Positions 23,218 to 36,400 are shown, counted from the first letter of the stretch. The stretch is DNA of 64,000 nucleotides from Blastomyces gilchristii SLH14081 (GCF_000003855.2 NW_003101682.1:1987148-2051147), one strand, 5' to 3'. The notes: generated by a model not told the origin, from the letters alone. Program-made: numbers and translations.

Positions 23218-26200
23218 TACTCAGTTAACATAGTATAAGAGATTAAAACATTCATTAAAAATCATCATTCAAAAGCTTGTAAATGATGTAAATGATGTTC
23301 AAATCACTAATCTAGAAGATACTGCAGCTGAGCTTATCACTGAGCTTTGTAAACTCTGTTATCTATCTAATACAAAAAATCAAATATCTAGACATCTTTA
23401 TATTAGATCTCAAATACCATTTGAATGTCTATACATGAATATCACACATGACTCTACACAGTGCTATAATAGTGAGTGTTATCTCATACATTTCATATGT
23501 GATTATCTACATTTTCATATAGCTATAACAGCTATCTGAAAATCAGAAATCTGAAAAGCTCTTAGATAAGCTATTAATTGAATTAAACATCAATTTAACT
23601 GTACTATAAAGATTATTTATATTAATAATAATACTGTAATCAAGAAAGCAGATAATTTCATAAATTAAGTGAATAATGAAGATCTAGAGATGAAGTAGTC
23701 TTTAGAGTATATTTATAAGTAAAATGATACAGCAGAGCAAGTAGAAGCAATATTAATAATAAAGATAAAAACTCTACAGATAGAATCTCTTCTATCATAA
23801 TCACTTTTCTCTGAGATTGCACTTACTGTTATCTATCTAGTGAATTGAATCTCTACTAGAATTCTAGATTGAAAGTTATCTCTATAAGTATTGAAAGAAT
23901 TTCTACAAATCAAATCTCACTTCTATACTTATCTTTGAATCTACAGATATCACATCTATACAAAGATACTGAATGAAGTTCTTAATAGAAATCACTTACA
24001 GAAGCTAGATTTCTGTGCATATATTGAATATCTAGTTGAATATGATTCTACAAACATCTATTGAATTTGAATTTCACACTTAGAACAGATGATAAGAGTA
24101 AGAGATGTAATATTTAATGAGAATAGAAAATTCAACTCTGAAGACCTCTATATTAAAAGACAACTAAGAGATTGAGTATCTAAAGAGATGAAGCTTCTAT
24201 ATATAAAAGTTCAAGAATCATCAATGACTTCTATCAATCAATTGAAAGAGATTATAGATGCAGATATTAATGTTTTTCACTCTGAAGAAAATACTCAAAG
24301 CTCTGAAAAAATAGAGGAGAAGAATAATAAGTATAAATATTATAATATTTCAATTCTTTCTAATGTTTTAATTCTTTCTACACTAGGTTTAATATCAGAG
24401 TCAACAGATTCTGATGTTGATATTAATACTTATTCAGCTGTGATAGATAATTAAACACAGAACATTATATCTAGAGCTTATAATATCAGTGCTGATTTTA
24501 ATGAAGCTAATATCATTGAAGATTACAGAATATGAAAACACAGAGCTGTTCATCTTATGACAGTTGAAAATGTCAAAGACAATTCTTATTAAATGATTAA
24601 TAATATATTCTCTCATTCAAATTCTCACACAGACTTTAACAAGTCTCAAAATTTATTTTCTAATACTGTTTTCATAGTTATTAATAATACAGCTACATCA
24701 ACAGCATTTATATCAACTTTGAGAATTCATAGATCTCAACTATCAGATTCACTGAATCACTGAACAGATATTAAAAAACACTTATATTATAAAGAATTTG
24801 AGAATGCTGTTAAGTAAGAATAAGATAATATATCTTTACAGAATATATATGAAATTACTAGCAGATTATAGAGAGATATCTCAATTATTTCTCTATAATA
24901 AGTATTTATCTATAAATTTGATAATGAAGATTTTCTTTTAAAATACAAAGCTTATATCTGTATATACAGAGATCTTCAATCAATTACAGATCTTACTATA
25001 AAAGCTTATATACTAGCTATCAGAGATCTCTGAATCTTATTAGCTTTAACAGCAGTATTTAATCTAGATATAGAATAGTTAGATGAAATTAATATCTTTA
25101 TTAATAGTAATATTGATGAGCTAGTATATATGAAACTATCTGATAAATAATGAAAGTTGAAGAAGATGTAAAATTTAAAGTATATAAATTATGTATTAAA
25201 ACTTCTATAAGTACTATATGAATTATACAGATTACTTCTTCTCTGATTAAATGAACTATCTTCAATATTGAGAACACTAGGCTTTATCTCTATATTAGAG
25301 AATTGATGTCTCTTCTCTAATAATTAATTAATTATCTTCTTCTATATGAATAATATCATCATTCTATTATAATGAGAAGATTTAAAAGAAAGAGATTAAC
25401 TAATCAAAGATCTTAAAAACATCTATAAGATCTGATAGATAAGAGATTTGAAATGATTTCTTAACATGTGAATAATATACAATTATCTCAACTTGAAGCT
25501 CTGACTATATCAGAATGTCTATATTAATAAGATAGTTGATATATATTATCTTACACATATCTGCAAGGTATATATCTCACTAACTAATACTCTGTTAGAG
25601 CCTTTTAATAAGTCAGTTATATCTGCAAAAATTCATCATTATTAATAATATATTGACTTCTATATTTACTCAGCAGTGATGACTTACTCTGATATTATAT
25701 ATACAGTGAATAAACTAGCTATATTCATGATAAATTCATTAGAATATCACTCATCAGAGATGAATAGAATAATATCTTATTTACATAATATGAAGAATCT
25801 TGCTATTTAATATAATAATAACATTGACAGATCTCTACAACTTAATCTCAAACCTGATATTATTGAAGCTATCAGTGATGTCTCTTTTACAGATAATTCA
25901 GATTATCACTCTATATAAGAATATATCTTCAAACTATTCAGTGAGACTGTTGATTGAAAATTAAATAGATAGATAATTATAACTATATCTATCACAGAAG
26001 CTGAGCTTATTACTATCTCATAAGCTGATAAGAAGTCTATCTGATGAGATAGATTCTTTTAACATATTCAATTTAAATCTGATCACAAGATTTATATTCA
26101 ATGTGATAACTATCAAACTGTTAATATTCTTATGAAGAAAGATCTCTCTATAATCACAAAGCTCTGTCATGTTGATATATATGAAAGCTGGCTCTGAGAA

Positions 26201-26400
26201 CATGTTCAATTCAGTGATATTACAGTTGATTGAGTGCCTACAGCTCAGATGCTAGTGAATGGCCTCACTAAGACTCTGCCATGCCAGAAATATACAGAAT
26301 TTGTCAAGATACTAGGCCTAGTTGATATATCAGATATCATCAAGATATAAGCAGAATGATGATATAAATAATCTATCTTGATATAATCTCTACAGATTCA
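23218..26400 (+). pseudogene. Copia integrase, reverse transcriptase and RNase H (stop-riddled)
   Basis: Continues the copia polyprotein after the hAT insertion. Integrase lies at about 23330-24100 (ELCKLCYLSN, PFECLYMNITHDSTQCYN, HFICDYLHFHIA). RT lies at about 25060-25600 (INIFINSNIDELVYMKL, LYELYRLLLL). Its Y-x-D-D box at about 25340-25365 reads FFYMNNIII, so both catalytic Asp codons are now Asn. RNase H and the copia C-terminus follow at about 25830-26340 (EAELITIS, VNGLTKTLPCQKYTEF). Dozens of in-frame stops. An 88-codon open piece survives at 24188-24454. Confidence 0.85.
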
Positions 26401-26457
26401 TCTACACTCTTTTTATTGCAGCTTCATTTACACTTTCATTTATATGTTACATTCACT

Positions 26458-26467
26458 GAAGAGGGTG
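26458..26467 (+). promoter_or_regulatory. Copia polypurine tract
   Basis: GAAGAGGGTG lies directly before the 3' LTR, where the plus-strand primer for reverse transcription is expected. Confidence 0.6.
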
Positions 26468-26738
26468 TATCAGGAAAAAGAGATTATATACTACTGAACA
26501 TCATCAACATTGTATTACTACAATATTTCTCATCATCATCATCAGCTTACTACAATGCTCATTTAATACTCACTTATACTAGCTCTCTTGGCTCGCACAT
26601 ATATTTTACTATAAATAGCTCTATCTTTTGTATGAAATAGATATATTAGATAGTGTACAGATAATATAACAAGCAGATCTTGATACACATAAGATTCATA
26701 TGTCTCCAACATATTCATCCGTGACACCCAATCCGACA
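26468..26738 (+). repeat. Copia 3' LTR
   Basis: 271 bp, gap-free match to the 5' LTR. Begins TATCAGG (mutated TG end), ends CCGACA, followed by the duplication GAATG. The last 45 bases keep the C and G residues that are lost in the 5' copy. Confidence 0.95.
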
Positions 26739-26968
26739 GAATGGTCCGAACCGCCAGCCAGATAGATTTAATTATTATTCCTTAAAACGCCGGTAATTCC
26801 GATTTTCAACAGGTCTTCTCATTTCCAGCTTTTGTCTTGAACCAATAATTCCCAATTGCAAGAAAAAATAATAGCTACATTACATGTAAGTTTCCTCAGG
26901 CAGTTGGAAATATATTACAGATTACTCTGCCAGTCTCTTGAAACCTCAGTATGACATACAACCCTGCC

Positions 26969-27001
<33 letters not shown>

Positions 27002-30000
27002 TATAGGGACCTAGAACGTATCCGGTAGTTAACTGGTAATAATAATAATAAGGAATAATAATGCGCATAACGTTTCACGTACTGACTGGGGTGCCAATTA
27101 TGCCGCGTATTAATTTTTATTATTACTTCGACTCGAAGAATAATTATTATTATTTAATAATAATAATAAACTGGCAACCTCTGCCATACCATGCTTCTGG
27201 GAATAAATGTACACTTGGAGCTAAATAAGTTAAAAGAGAGATAAGCATTTGTTTCGGCCCAGCGCACTCCATGAATATTATCCTGTGTCTGCCCAACCCG
27301 TTCATCGATATCTTCATACTATATACGCAATACTGCGCACATCAATCCTCTCCCTCAAGCATTACAATGCGGCACAATTAGAAACCAAGAGGCCATGCTG
27401 AGAATTCCGTGCCAGGACCAGAACTTCAAACAGAATATCCAGCAGCAGACCTGGCATCAATTCTCTCCAGATCAAAGACAAGGCGCGCTCTGGTCTTCCT
27501 GTGCATGCATGCTAGGGTGACTTCCACATGTACATGTTACAAGTTTTGCAAAAGATAAAATGTCGCAGGTATCTATCGCAAACCCTTCCGCTGTCCACCG
27601 TCGTAGGAGCTGTCGTCGCTTGGCCCTATCGTCTTGAACCACCTCGAACCACGTCCATCGCACTGACACCCGATAAAAACGGATTTTCCACGGTGGCAGA
27701 TCTACGATCCACACCACCCTGCCTATCCCAGCACGGCCATGGGAAATCTCCTGCACGTCAAAATTGAGAGTGACGATACGGATGAATGGCGGCGGCACCG
27801 TTTTCGAAACAGTCATGTTATTAATAATAAGGAGGGCGAAAGACATGTCTCCGCTGCTACATGAAGTCATCCAAGAGCCTGAGAGTGAAAGCTGATTGAT
27901 GGGGTGTTATGTTATTACAGTGCCTTCAGGCTCCCACCACGTTTGGATGTTTCATCTCATGGCCAGTAGTGAGTTGTGGTGAGGGGAAGGGGTTTGTTTG
28001 TTGGATACATGTCCTCCGAGGTAGTTTCCTGCTGAAGCATTTGTCACAGGGGGATCTGATGGTGGTTTCTGTTCTTTTTCTGCAGAGTCACCAGGTCATT
28101 GACCAAATTGACCACCCATGAAGAATGCACGCGGCGTTCCCGCTGATCACCGAAGGGGTAGGTTTTTTTTTTTTCCATCGCGGGCCGAGGCAACAGACAA
28201 ACAGACAGACAAAATCTAGTTCAACATTCACAAGTATCTTGTATAGTCTATAGATAGAGATAGAGATAGCAAGAAACTTAAATCATCTTCACTTCATAGT
28301 AACAGAGATATAAATATTCTCCGATAATGAAATATTGCTTTCAGCTCCTGTCCAAGTCAGCTCAAGCAAATGAATGAAGTTACTGCTGATTAAATGTGAA
28401 ATCTTAGGCTGTTTCATGACATGGCAGTGGTTGCAGGTGGGGTGGTGATAAAAGCTCCTCAGAATAGCTTAAATATTAGCTCAGGTCTGTGTATGATGTT
28501 GAACAACAGTACTCTATTCACAGAAAAGATTGCTGCTCTTATCCCTTGATCAATTTGCATTTGATTGACTTCTCATTAACAAGCTAAATTCAAATAAGCT
28601 GCATAGCAAACCCAACTCTATCTAATTAATATTTCTGCATTATCAGAAGTAATAGAGAAATCAATAATTTTTAATAAAACCAATTTTTATTTTCATATTT
28701 CTACTATTTAACTATAGTTATATGAAGTATCAGATCAAGACAGATACAAGTAGAATGAAATATGATCATGTACAGTAGTACTACATTTAAGTTTCTACAC
28801 AGCACCAGCACAAACCACTCATACCGAACAACCGAGCAAAAAAAAAAAGCTCTCTATTTTTCTCAAATCAAGCCTTGAAAAACCCTCGCGCCACCGGCCC
28901 TTGGGAAAAACGTCAGATGATCCCGCTCCCCGCCCCATATGTAACGGCTGCCATTGGCCCGTCCGTTGTTAGCTGGATTATTATTGCTTGCTTATTAGTC
29001 TCTAACTAGCCTCTAGTTAGCCCTGCTGTGACGATGATGATGGCTGGGCGGAAGTGCCGGATAGCTCTTCTCGCTCAGGAGTCAGCCAGCACAGATAGAT
29101 CAGAGATCATCGAGAGGGGGGGATGAGGACGCTGTTACTAGGGCAGAGAGAGGCACTAGACCCCCCCCGAATACGGGGTACGCGGATATGATTCATACAT
29201 ACGGAGTACGATGCGTAGATAGCTCGTGGCTGGCTTTGAAATGAAATTTCACAGTTCAGTTGTGTAGAAAGTTGTTCATACGTAGCTTATTTTATAATTT
29301 AGTTCAGTTGTTCATTTACAATTTTTAAATCGTTTCTTACCATTTTATATTATAGGTTTGTCGATTTCTCCGCTTGGGAAACTACATAACTTTTCATAAT
29401 CACAACCCTTGAAGAAAAAAGACGAAGATCCCGTCAACTGTCGCATCGGCCATGCCATCATAATTATTTATTCATAGCCAGCCCTAAACTTTAATAAAGG
29501 ACAGAAAAGAAAAAAGAAATCCACAGTGGAGACTTTTCGGCATCGGGAAGAAGGGTATGTAAAAAGGCAAAAAAAAAAAAAAAAAAAAAAGCGGGGACAA
29601 TGGCGCCCCAGTTATTATTATTAAGAATGATTCCCTTGCTATAGACTAGACACGATGATGATAGCTGATAACTACAAAGTGACGAAGTTGCCGGATCCAG
29701 CCCCATGCTGCTGGCTCTTCAGGTCTCACGACGGTGGTTTTTTAACCATTTATGTCCTAGAGACATCGTCGTCATGAGGAGAGAGAGGAGGGGAGGGGGG
29801 GGGGGATTCAGAGAGGCATTTTATTATTATTATTACCTATGATTATGATTATGATTTGTACTGTACATACATAACATAGTTCCCAGAGATACCCGAAGGC
29901 CGAAGGGGTCCGCCGTGAGGTCCAAAAAACAAAAAAACAAAAAAGATGAGATGGATGACATGTCAAAGTCATTTTTTTATTTGTTGTGTACAGCGTAGCC

Positions 30001-30166
30001 TAACTACTGACTGCACTTACTACTACTACAGTCCTACTATGCACAACGCATCGGTATATCATGTGTAGAACCATCATAGCACACCACTATAGCATGGCAA
30101 GTATGTAGAAATAATGACGGGAGAAATGCTGCAGAATTTCTATGAGGCATGAGTCCTACTACTCAA

Positions 30167-30185
30167 TGTACATGTACATGTACAT
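30167..30185. repeat. Palindromic TGTACA repeat
   Basis: Overlapping palindromes of TGTACATGTACA type over about 18 bp in the spacer. Could extrude as a small hairpin. No function inferred. Confidence 0.6.
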
Positions 30186-30300
30186 TAACTTACATACTCT
30201 GTACAAAAAAAAGTAGTGAGTTAGCTGCAGGGAACTGAGGGAGGCAAGGTTTTTTGTTGGTTCAACCTAGCAAGAAGCCTGGACCGCCCAAATAGTAACT

Positions 30301-30368
30301 AACTAGTTAGTAGTGTAGGGAGTAACTTTAACTAGTTAGTAGTGTAGGGAGTAACTTTAACTAGTTAC
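30301..30368. repeat. 29-bp tandem repeat, about 2.3 copies
   Basis: The unit beginning AACTAGTTAGTAGTGTAGGG occurs at 30301-30329 and 30330-30358 without change, followed by a partial third copy. A recent local duplication. Confidence 0.85.
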
Positions 30369-30544
30369 ATAGAAAAGAAAAAAGAAACCTAGCGAGCTGT
30401 TTGCCGGGCTAGCTAGTCTAGTCGCAAAACGCTAAATGGGGCATGGGCATCATAGTTGAATAATTATTAATCCGGCGCTTCTACATAGATTATTGTGAGA
30501 GAAGGGGAAGAGACGCCTTCTGACCCGATCAGATGAAAAGAAGA

Positions 30545-30578
<34 letters not shown>

Positions 30579-31086
30579 AGGAAAGGGAAATCAGCTTCCG
30601 ATTCCGAGATATTTTATTCAGTGCAAACATTTCTTTTCTTTTTCATTTTCGTTTTTTCATTTGTTATTTTTCAAAATTGCTTCCCCTCTTCTTATCTTCT
30701 TATTAATCTTCCTCTTCGCCCTTTCACCTAGCTATAATCATCTAAAAAGCATTTTTGAGAAACGCATGCATCCCCCCCTCCCCTTCCCTTCTGCCTAACC
30801 TAATACCTAATAACACCTGTGCCCCCGTGTCTGATCAGCTATCACTCACCACCCTGCAAGCTGATTCACAGGGCCCTTACATTCACCAACTATCCAACCC
30901 CCCTCCCCCCTCCCCTTTTCCCCGGCCCAACTTCCCGAGTGTCTCTTGCAGGTTTCCCACGTTGTGTCTTCCCAAACCCACAAGCCTATATATACTGCCA
31001 TCGCGCACAAGATTCCGGTTACATACTTCTTATCTACTGTGGTCGATAACAGCATATAACTCTCTTCCGCATCCCAGTGGGCGGCC

Positions 31087-33463
31087 ATGCTGCGGACAGC
31101 GCCCTTCGCCGCTCCCAAGGGAGGAGCTCTCTGGCTACTCTTGTTCCTGGCAGTCGCCGTTCTCGCACATGGTGACAATGATGCCGCGCATGGCAATACG
31201 GATATGGGCATGGGCCATGGTCATGGTGATGGTGGTGGTGGTGGACCGCACAGCTCTAACGGACATAGTAATAGCACGCCGTCATCGTCACCATCATCCA
31301 ACAGCTCTAGCCCCATGAGCTACTTCGCGTATCAGAAACATGCAGGCTCCATAATAGCCCATGTCGTCCTGATGGTTATCGCGTGGTTCTTCATACTGCC
31401 AATTGGTACGCATATAATAAGCTATTCTCAAATGCACACATATTTTGCGAAAGACAGATTGAAAAATGGAAAAAACAAAAAACAAATGGACTTGTCAAAA
31501 TACAACCAGGAAAAAAAAAAAAGTTTATACATTTTGCTAACCATTGTGCGCCGTTACGCTTGGCTCTTTTTTTTCCTTCTGTAGGTGTCATGTTAAGCGT
31601 CGCCCGATCGCGACTTGCCTTACCTGCGCAATTCGTTTTCCTCATCGTAAACGCCTTAGGGTTACTACTAGCAGCGGTGTATAACAGTCAAGTACCTAAT
31701 CTATACGAAAACAACGTACATAACAAGATCGGCTGGATCGCGACCTGGGTTATGGTCGCGGAGGTTGTCATGGGCCTTTTGTTTGCGTATTCCGGCGGTC
31801 GTCAGGGCGCCGACACGTACACTGGCCCGTCCTACGAACGAGTTGCTTTCCTCCCCGTGCCAACTGCGGAGGATGCGCAGAACGAGACTTACCCTGCCGG
31901 CCCTTACCATCAGTACCGCTGGTCTGGCGACAGCGGTCAAGGCACTGAACGCAACTCCTCCTCCCTGCGGAGCCGCAGCTGCTCTCCAGAACGTGGCCGA
32001 CGAATGTCTCGACCAGGCGATCATGATGAGTTTGATGAGAAACCTGAGGATGAAACCAATGATGGCGAAATGCCTATGGTGCCAGGAGCCAACCGGTTCT
32101 TCTGGAGTGGTTTTGTGGATAAATTCCTCTCGAGACGGGTCCCTGGAATGCTCTCTAGGCGCGCGCTTAACATCATGAATGTTTTCTATGTCGTCATCGA
32201 GAGAACCATTCTAATTCTTGGTTTCATCGCGATAGCGACTGGAGCTGTGGTTTATGGTGGTATCTTCGTAAGTGGATTGGATTGCCGTTCCCTCTCTTAT
32301 GGTCCATAGCATGGGGGAGGAAGTCAACTATTGTCTTATCTTGTAATAAAATGGATGTCGTGCTAATAATTTCATGCAGCGGGATAATGACATCTTCAAC
32401 GGTCTTGCCCATTTTATCAAGGGAGGGATCTTCTTCTGGTATGGGTTGCTCACGCTTGGTCGCTGGATGGGATGTTTTGCAGATTTTGGCTGGGCTTGGA
32501 ACATCAAGCCGTCACGTGCCATGGTGGGGAGATTGCGGGCCTGCATCCCGTCAGGGGAATTTACAGAATCCTTTGTTATCTTCTTATACGGCGCAAGCAA
32601 CGTCTTTCTCGAACATCTGGCAGCATGGGGCAAATCATGGACTGCGCAGGATTTGGAACATGTGTCGATCTCTGTCATGTTCTTTGGCGGCGGTTTGGTA
32701 AGTTCCTTTTTCTTAGTAACTATTATTATTAAACGGTTGAATAGTTAACCCCACTGACGATATAAACAACAGTGTGGTATGCTGGTTGAATCGAAACGAG
32801 TTCGAGACTGGATGAATGCTGCTATTTATTCCCCTACTGCTCCTACAGAAGGCTTGCCGTCAGAATCTGTCGAAGTGCCAAAGACTCAACGGGTGCCCCT
32901 CAACCCTATCCCTGCACTAATCATCCTGCTCCTTGGCTTGATGATGAGCTCACACCACCAGTCGAGTATGGTGTCCACCATGGTGCACTCTCAGTGGGGA
33001 ATGCTCCTGGTTGGATTCTCTATTGCTCGAGGTGTGACATACGTCATTCTCTGCCTTAAACCACCGACTTCGCTGCTGCCCTATCGACCACCTTCGGAAC
33101 TTATTGCTTCCTTCTGCCTCATTTCCGGAGGTCTCATTTTCATGCTGAGTGTAAGTGTTGGTTGATATGAAAAAAAAAAACACATTTGCCCTACCTATTC
33201 AGTTGTGTGTTCTTAGAAGCCCATGCCACTTCTCAATTTTTATCTTTTGCTAACGAAACTTCCCTTTTGCTCAGACAAGGAACGTTGTTGAGGCAATGGA
33301 ACATTACGACCTTCACTCCATGTTCGTATTCACAGTTGCCATGGGTTTCACAGCTTTCATAATGGCGTGGGAAATCTTGTGTATCTCACTCAAGGCATGG
33401 GTTACTAAGAAACCAGCGCTCGCCGTCCCACCCCCAGCTGACACGTACCGGTTCCCTGCTTAG
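31087..33463 (+). CDS. Ytp1-like multi-pass membrane protein (DUF2427/Ytp1)
   Basis: Integral membrane protein of the fungal Ytp1 family, whose biochemical role is not established. Five exons fit: 31087-31405, 31585-32267, 32380-32697, 32773-33150 and 33275-33463, totalling 1887 nt, or 628 residues. An N-terminal signal-like hydrophobic stretch (residues about 13-28) precedes a His/Gly/Asn/Ser-rich lumenal segment containing GHGHGDGGGGG, then a DUF2427-type block with several membrane helices. A hydrophilic charged loop (about residues 190-260) separates it from the C-terminal Ytp1 domain, which has further helices (for example ALIILLLGLMM). The His-rich stretch could bind metal, but that is inference. 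Branch sites (TGCTAAT, TGCTAAC) support introns 2 and 4. The first intron is long (179 nt) with an A-rich tract. Confidence 0.88.
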
Positions 33464-36400
33464 AGAAGCAGGAGAAGGAAAAGAAGACAGAAAAAAAAAA
33501 TGATGAAAAGCAACGTCCCAATTTCATTCCCCGTTCCCGCGTTTTTACTCTGCGTGCATCTGGCGACGGCGGTATCTCCCATTGCCCTCCTGATTTTAGC
33601 GATCTGACACGACAATTTTTGTCCCTCAGAAAAGTTGCAGGGCCTTCCCTGTTAATAATACCCTCATATGTTTGAACAGGAGAGAGAGTCGCTCCCCCTC
33701 TCTTTACGTTATGCCCCCTTTTTTATTTTATTTTATATTTTATTTTTTTTATTGACCATTTATGTTTTGAAATGTTAGCACCCATGATGGAAGAAGAGAT
33801 GAAGGACGAATCAAAGATTTTTAAAACAGGAAATATGAAGAACAAAGATAACCTCCCCCCACATTTCCCCGTCTCCAGACTATCTCTATCTCCCCTTCCC
33901 CCCCCGCCCCTCTCCTCTCACTCAAATTTCATCATTAGAGAAGTGAAGACTCCAAGTGTGTGCAGCAGCATCTATATGTGTGATGTATTTTCCTTTCGTG
34001 TCTATTTCTTTTTTTTCTTATGATACCAAACTGATTTCACTTTCTCCGTCTTCCTTTCTTTCTCCCTTAAATCGATCTAGGGATAGAGCTAGGTACACCT
34101 GCCCGGTCCCGGTGACGTTTATGATTATCATTAATCTTTCCGCATTATGCTTTATAGCCCGCCCACCTGCAAACTGTATACCCCCTTCCCCCTTAAATAG
34201 AACGATATACCCCTGATAGTCTATGTTGTCTACGGAGTACACCCTGGACAGCTCCCAGTTGATAGTGATAGTTTTTTTTTTTTTTTTTTTTTTTTTTTTG
34301 GATATCTTTGCCTCATTTTTTCCCGCTCCCGAGGTCTTCACGTATTTAATCACCCCTTTCGATTCTTCTTATGGCTTTCTTTAAGCTATGTAGCTCCGTT
34401 TCCCAGTGTCGGGCCATCATGTTGATGCGGAGGACTAGGACTAGAGATGGAAAGATTGACCACCATTATATGTATGTACAGCCATGTTTCATTTGTGTCA
34501 GCTAGGCGCGGAAAACATGTCGTAGGGTAACTGGTTTATCTGAAGCTAGGTATTGTTATTGGCCCCACCCACTCTCCGCTTTTCAATGGTAGTATATTTA
34601 TACATATACATAGCCGCGCGCCATATATCCGCCACTTAGCAATATGCAACAACCCAAGACAACACAGCTACAACGAGGAATGAGGTGGGGAGTAAGTAGC
34701 TAATAATAATTTTTTGACTGGGTGCGCGGATAGACATGCATGGTCCACGGGGTGTATGTATGTATGTATGTATGTATGTATGTACCCCGCTACGGAAGCC
34801 GGCGCTGTCAACTTCAGACCTGTGGAGGATACTCTTCTCTGCCTGAGCGAGAGGTAGTCCAATAACTACAAATAAGAGTAATTCATGTGTTTTTTTAATT
34901 CTTCTTCCTAGGCTGTTGTGATGGTTTTTTTTTTTTTTTTTTTTTTTTTGCAAAAGAGCAAAGTATAGATTCACGACTATGATTCCTTTTGTGTGTATAT
35001 TTTGCAAATCTTCCTTAACGTCCTGGCTGGTTCTCTATATAGTTAATGTCCGGGCTGGATCAGGATGTGTCCTTGGCAGATAGCCGCAAATGGCTTCGGC
35101 AATCCGAACCTTGTTGCCTGAAGGAGTTGCTTTCATTGTACATGTACTGTACATCATGTTATCATTTTTATAGTAACGATAGAAGTTGTCCATTCGCATA
35201 AAGATCCGGTGAATACCCTTTCTTCGTGCGTATTCCGCAATGGTGCAAAAGAGGAGGTCTGATATAAAATATAAAATATAAAAATAGAATGATATTGAAC
35301 AGAGTAGGGAATGCTACCAGAGAAACCCAACTTTCCAATCAAAGCTGGAGCCTTGCTGGTGATCAAGAATGCCAAGATAATTTATATAACTATAACAAGA
35401 GGATCTTATTTCTCGTAGAAACGAATAACCCAGCCAGGCCTGTTGGTGCATAGCCAATCTTGAAACATACAATCAATCAATGAAGATGCCATTGCGGATG
35501 ACGGGACCGGTACCATCCTGGGCCCATGTCACACTCAAGAAGGGGGCGCAGGAGACGACGGCACTTTTCTCTCAACAGACAAAGCCTCTCTATTCTATCC
35601 CGAGCCTTGCGGCCTTTCATCATTTCGTATTCGGAATAAATCAAGTGTCACTCGCTAGCGGCTTGCACGGCAAGGTAAATAAACTTGAAGCACAACCGAC
35701 CAGAAGGCTTCATGTCGCACGATTGGGGCGGAATGGTCCAGAATTGGGAACCAAAATCGCTCAGATTGAGAATTCCAAACGGTAGGGATATCAACTGACG
35801 ATACTGCAGTCTTCCCCCGCCTTCATACCGTTAGGGCGTTCTCCAATCCTGGGAAGAATGTGGAATAAGTAAGGGACACGGGAGTGTCTGTTGCTCTCCT
35901 TATACGCTAAATCTGTAATTAATTCCTTGGTGAGACTGAGACTTCCCACTGTAAACCTCACCGCTGTCGCGTGTGTTAGAGACGACAGGAATGGAACTGG
36001 TCCGAGTCTTTGGCATTGGTATCTCTTAACCTATGCGGTGCGGATGTTGTAAGAACGTCGGCCTAAGTGGCTTGACTGTTTAGGCTTAGCGTCCGCTCCA
36101 GCCCGCGGAACTCCCTCCAAGGCTTCAATTTTCAGCTTCGATCAGCTACGACGTATTATTATTATTCTTCTTCTCCACCCAATGCCTGGTCTCCAGCCAA
36201 ATATCAATCCCTCCTGAGCTTTGCCTTTCTTTCTCCTATAGTTACACGTTTTAACTGAAGGAGACCAGGACTACAGGACAGACTCTGCTCTTTACTTTAT
36301 TGTGAACTGTCCTTCCACCGATAAACTTGCGCATTTCGCTACCCCATGAGCGACGAGGCTACATTTGCGGCGCATCATAAACCGGCGAACACATTCGCTG

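Larger units (their letters stand above)
7452..26738 (+). mobile_element. Ty1/copia LTR retrotransposon, mutated, hosting nested insertions
   Basis: Bounded by 271-bp direct LTRs (7452-7722 and 26468-26738) and flanked by the 5-bp duplication GAATG (7447-7451 and 26739-26743). Removing the nested hAT element and one 8-bp duplication leaves about 5.7 kb, a normal copia size. The copia reading frame resumes across the hAT excision point (PKISI, then TTQLT). Domain order is gag, protease, integrase, reverse transcriptase, RNase H, the Ty1/copia order. Numerous in-frame TGA, TAG and TAA codons and lost catalytic residues make it non-autonomous. Confidence 0.93.
26744..31086. other. Gene-poor spacer right of the transposon nest
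   Basis: No supported gene. It contains TAA/AAT microsatellites (about 26968-27002 and 27036-27060), an AT-rich, CpG-poor patch at about 28200-28800 that looks like a mutated repeat relic, homopolymers near 29572, GA repeats at about 30545-30570 and poly-C stretches near 30770 and 30900. A 132-codon minus frame at 27472-27870 has no recognisable domain and overlaps a plus frame. The last few hundred bases are pyrimidine-rich and may be the promoter and 5' UTR of the Ytp1-like gene. Confidence 0.55.

Noticed and set aside
7452..26738. Possible CRISPR-like or virus-derived array in the AT-rich block
   Set aside because: The repeats are LTRs and terminal inverted repeats with target-site duplications; no regularly spaced short repeats were seen.
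27472..27870. 132-codon minus-strand frame in the spacer
   Set aside because: No recognisable domain, overlaps a plus-strand frame of 79 codons, no supporting splice or flank signals.
30755..31318. 187-codon plus-strand frame overlapping the Ytp1-like start
   Set aside because: Pro/Ser-rich, out of frame with the conserved membrane protein and crossing its start; a shadow plus pyrimidine-rich leader.
34755..34785. GTAT repeat considered as a regulatory array
   Set aside because: A plain tetranucleotide microsatellite with no spacer or flanking structure.
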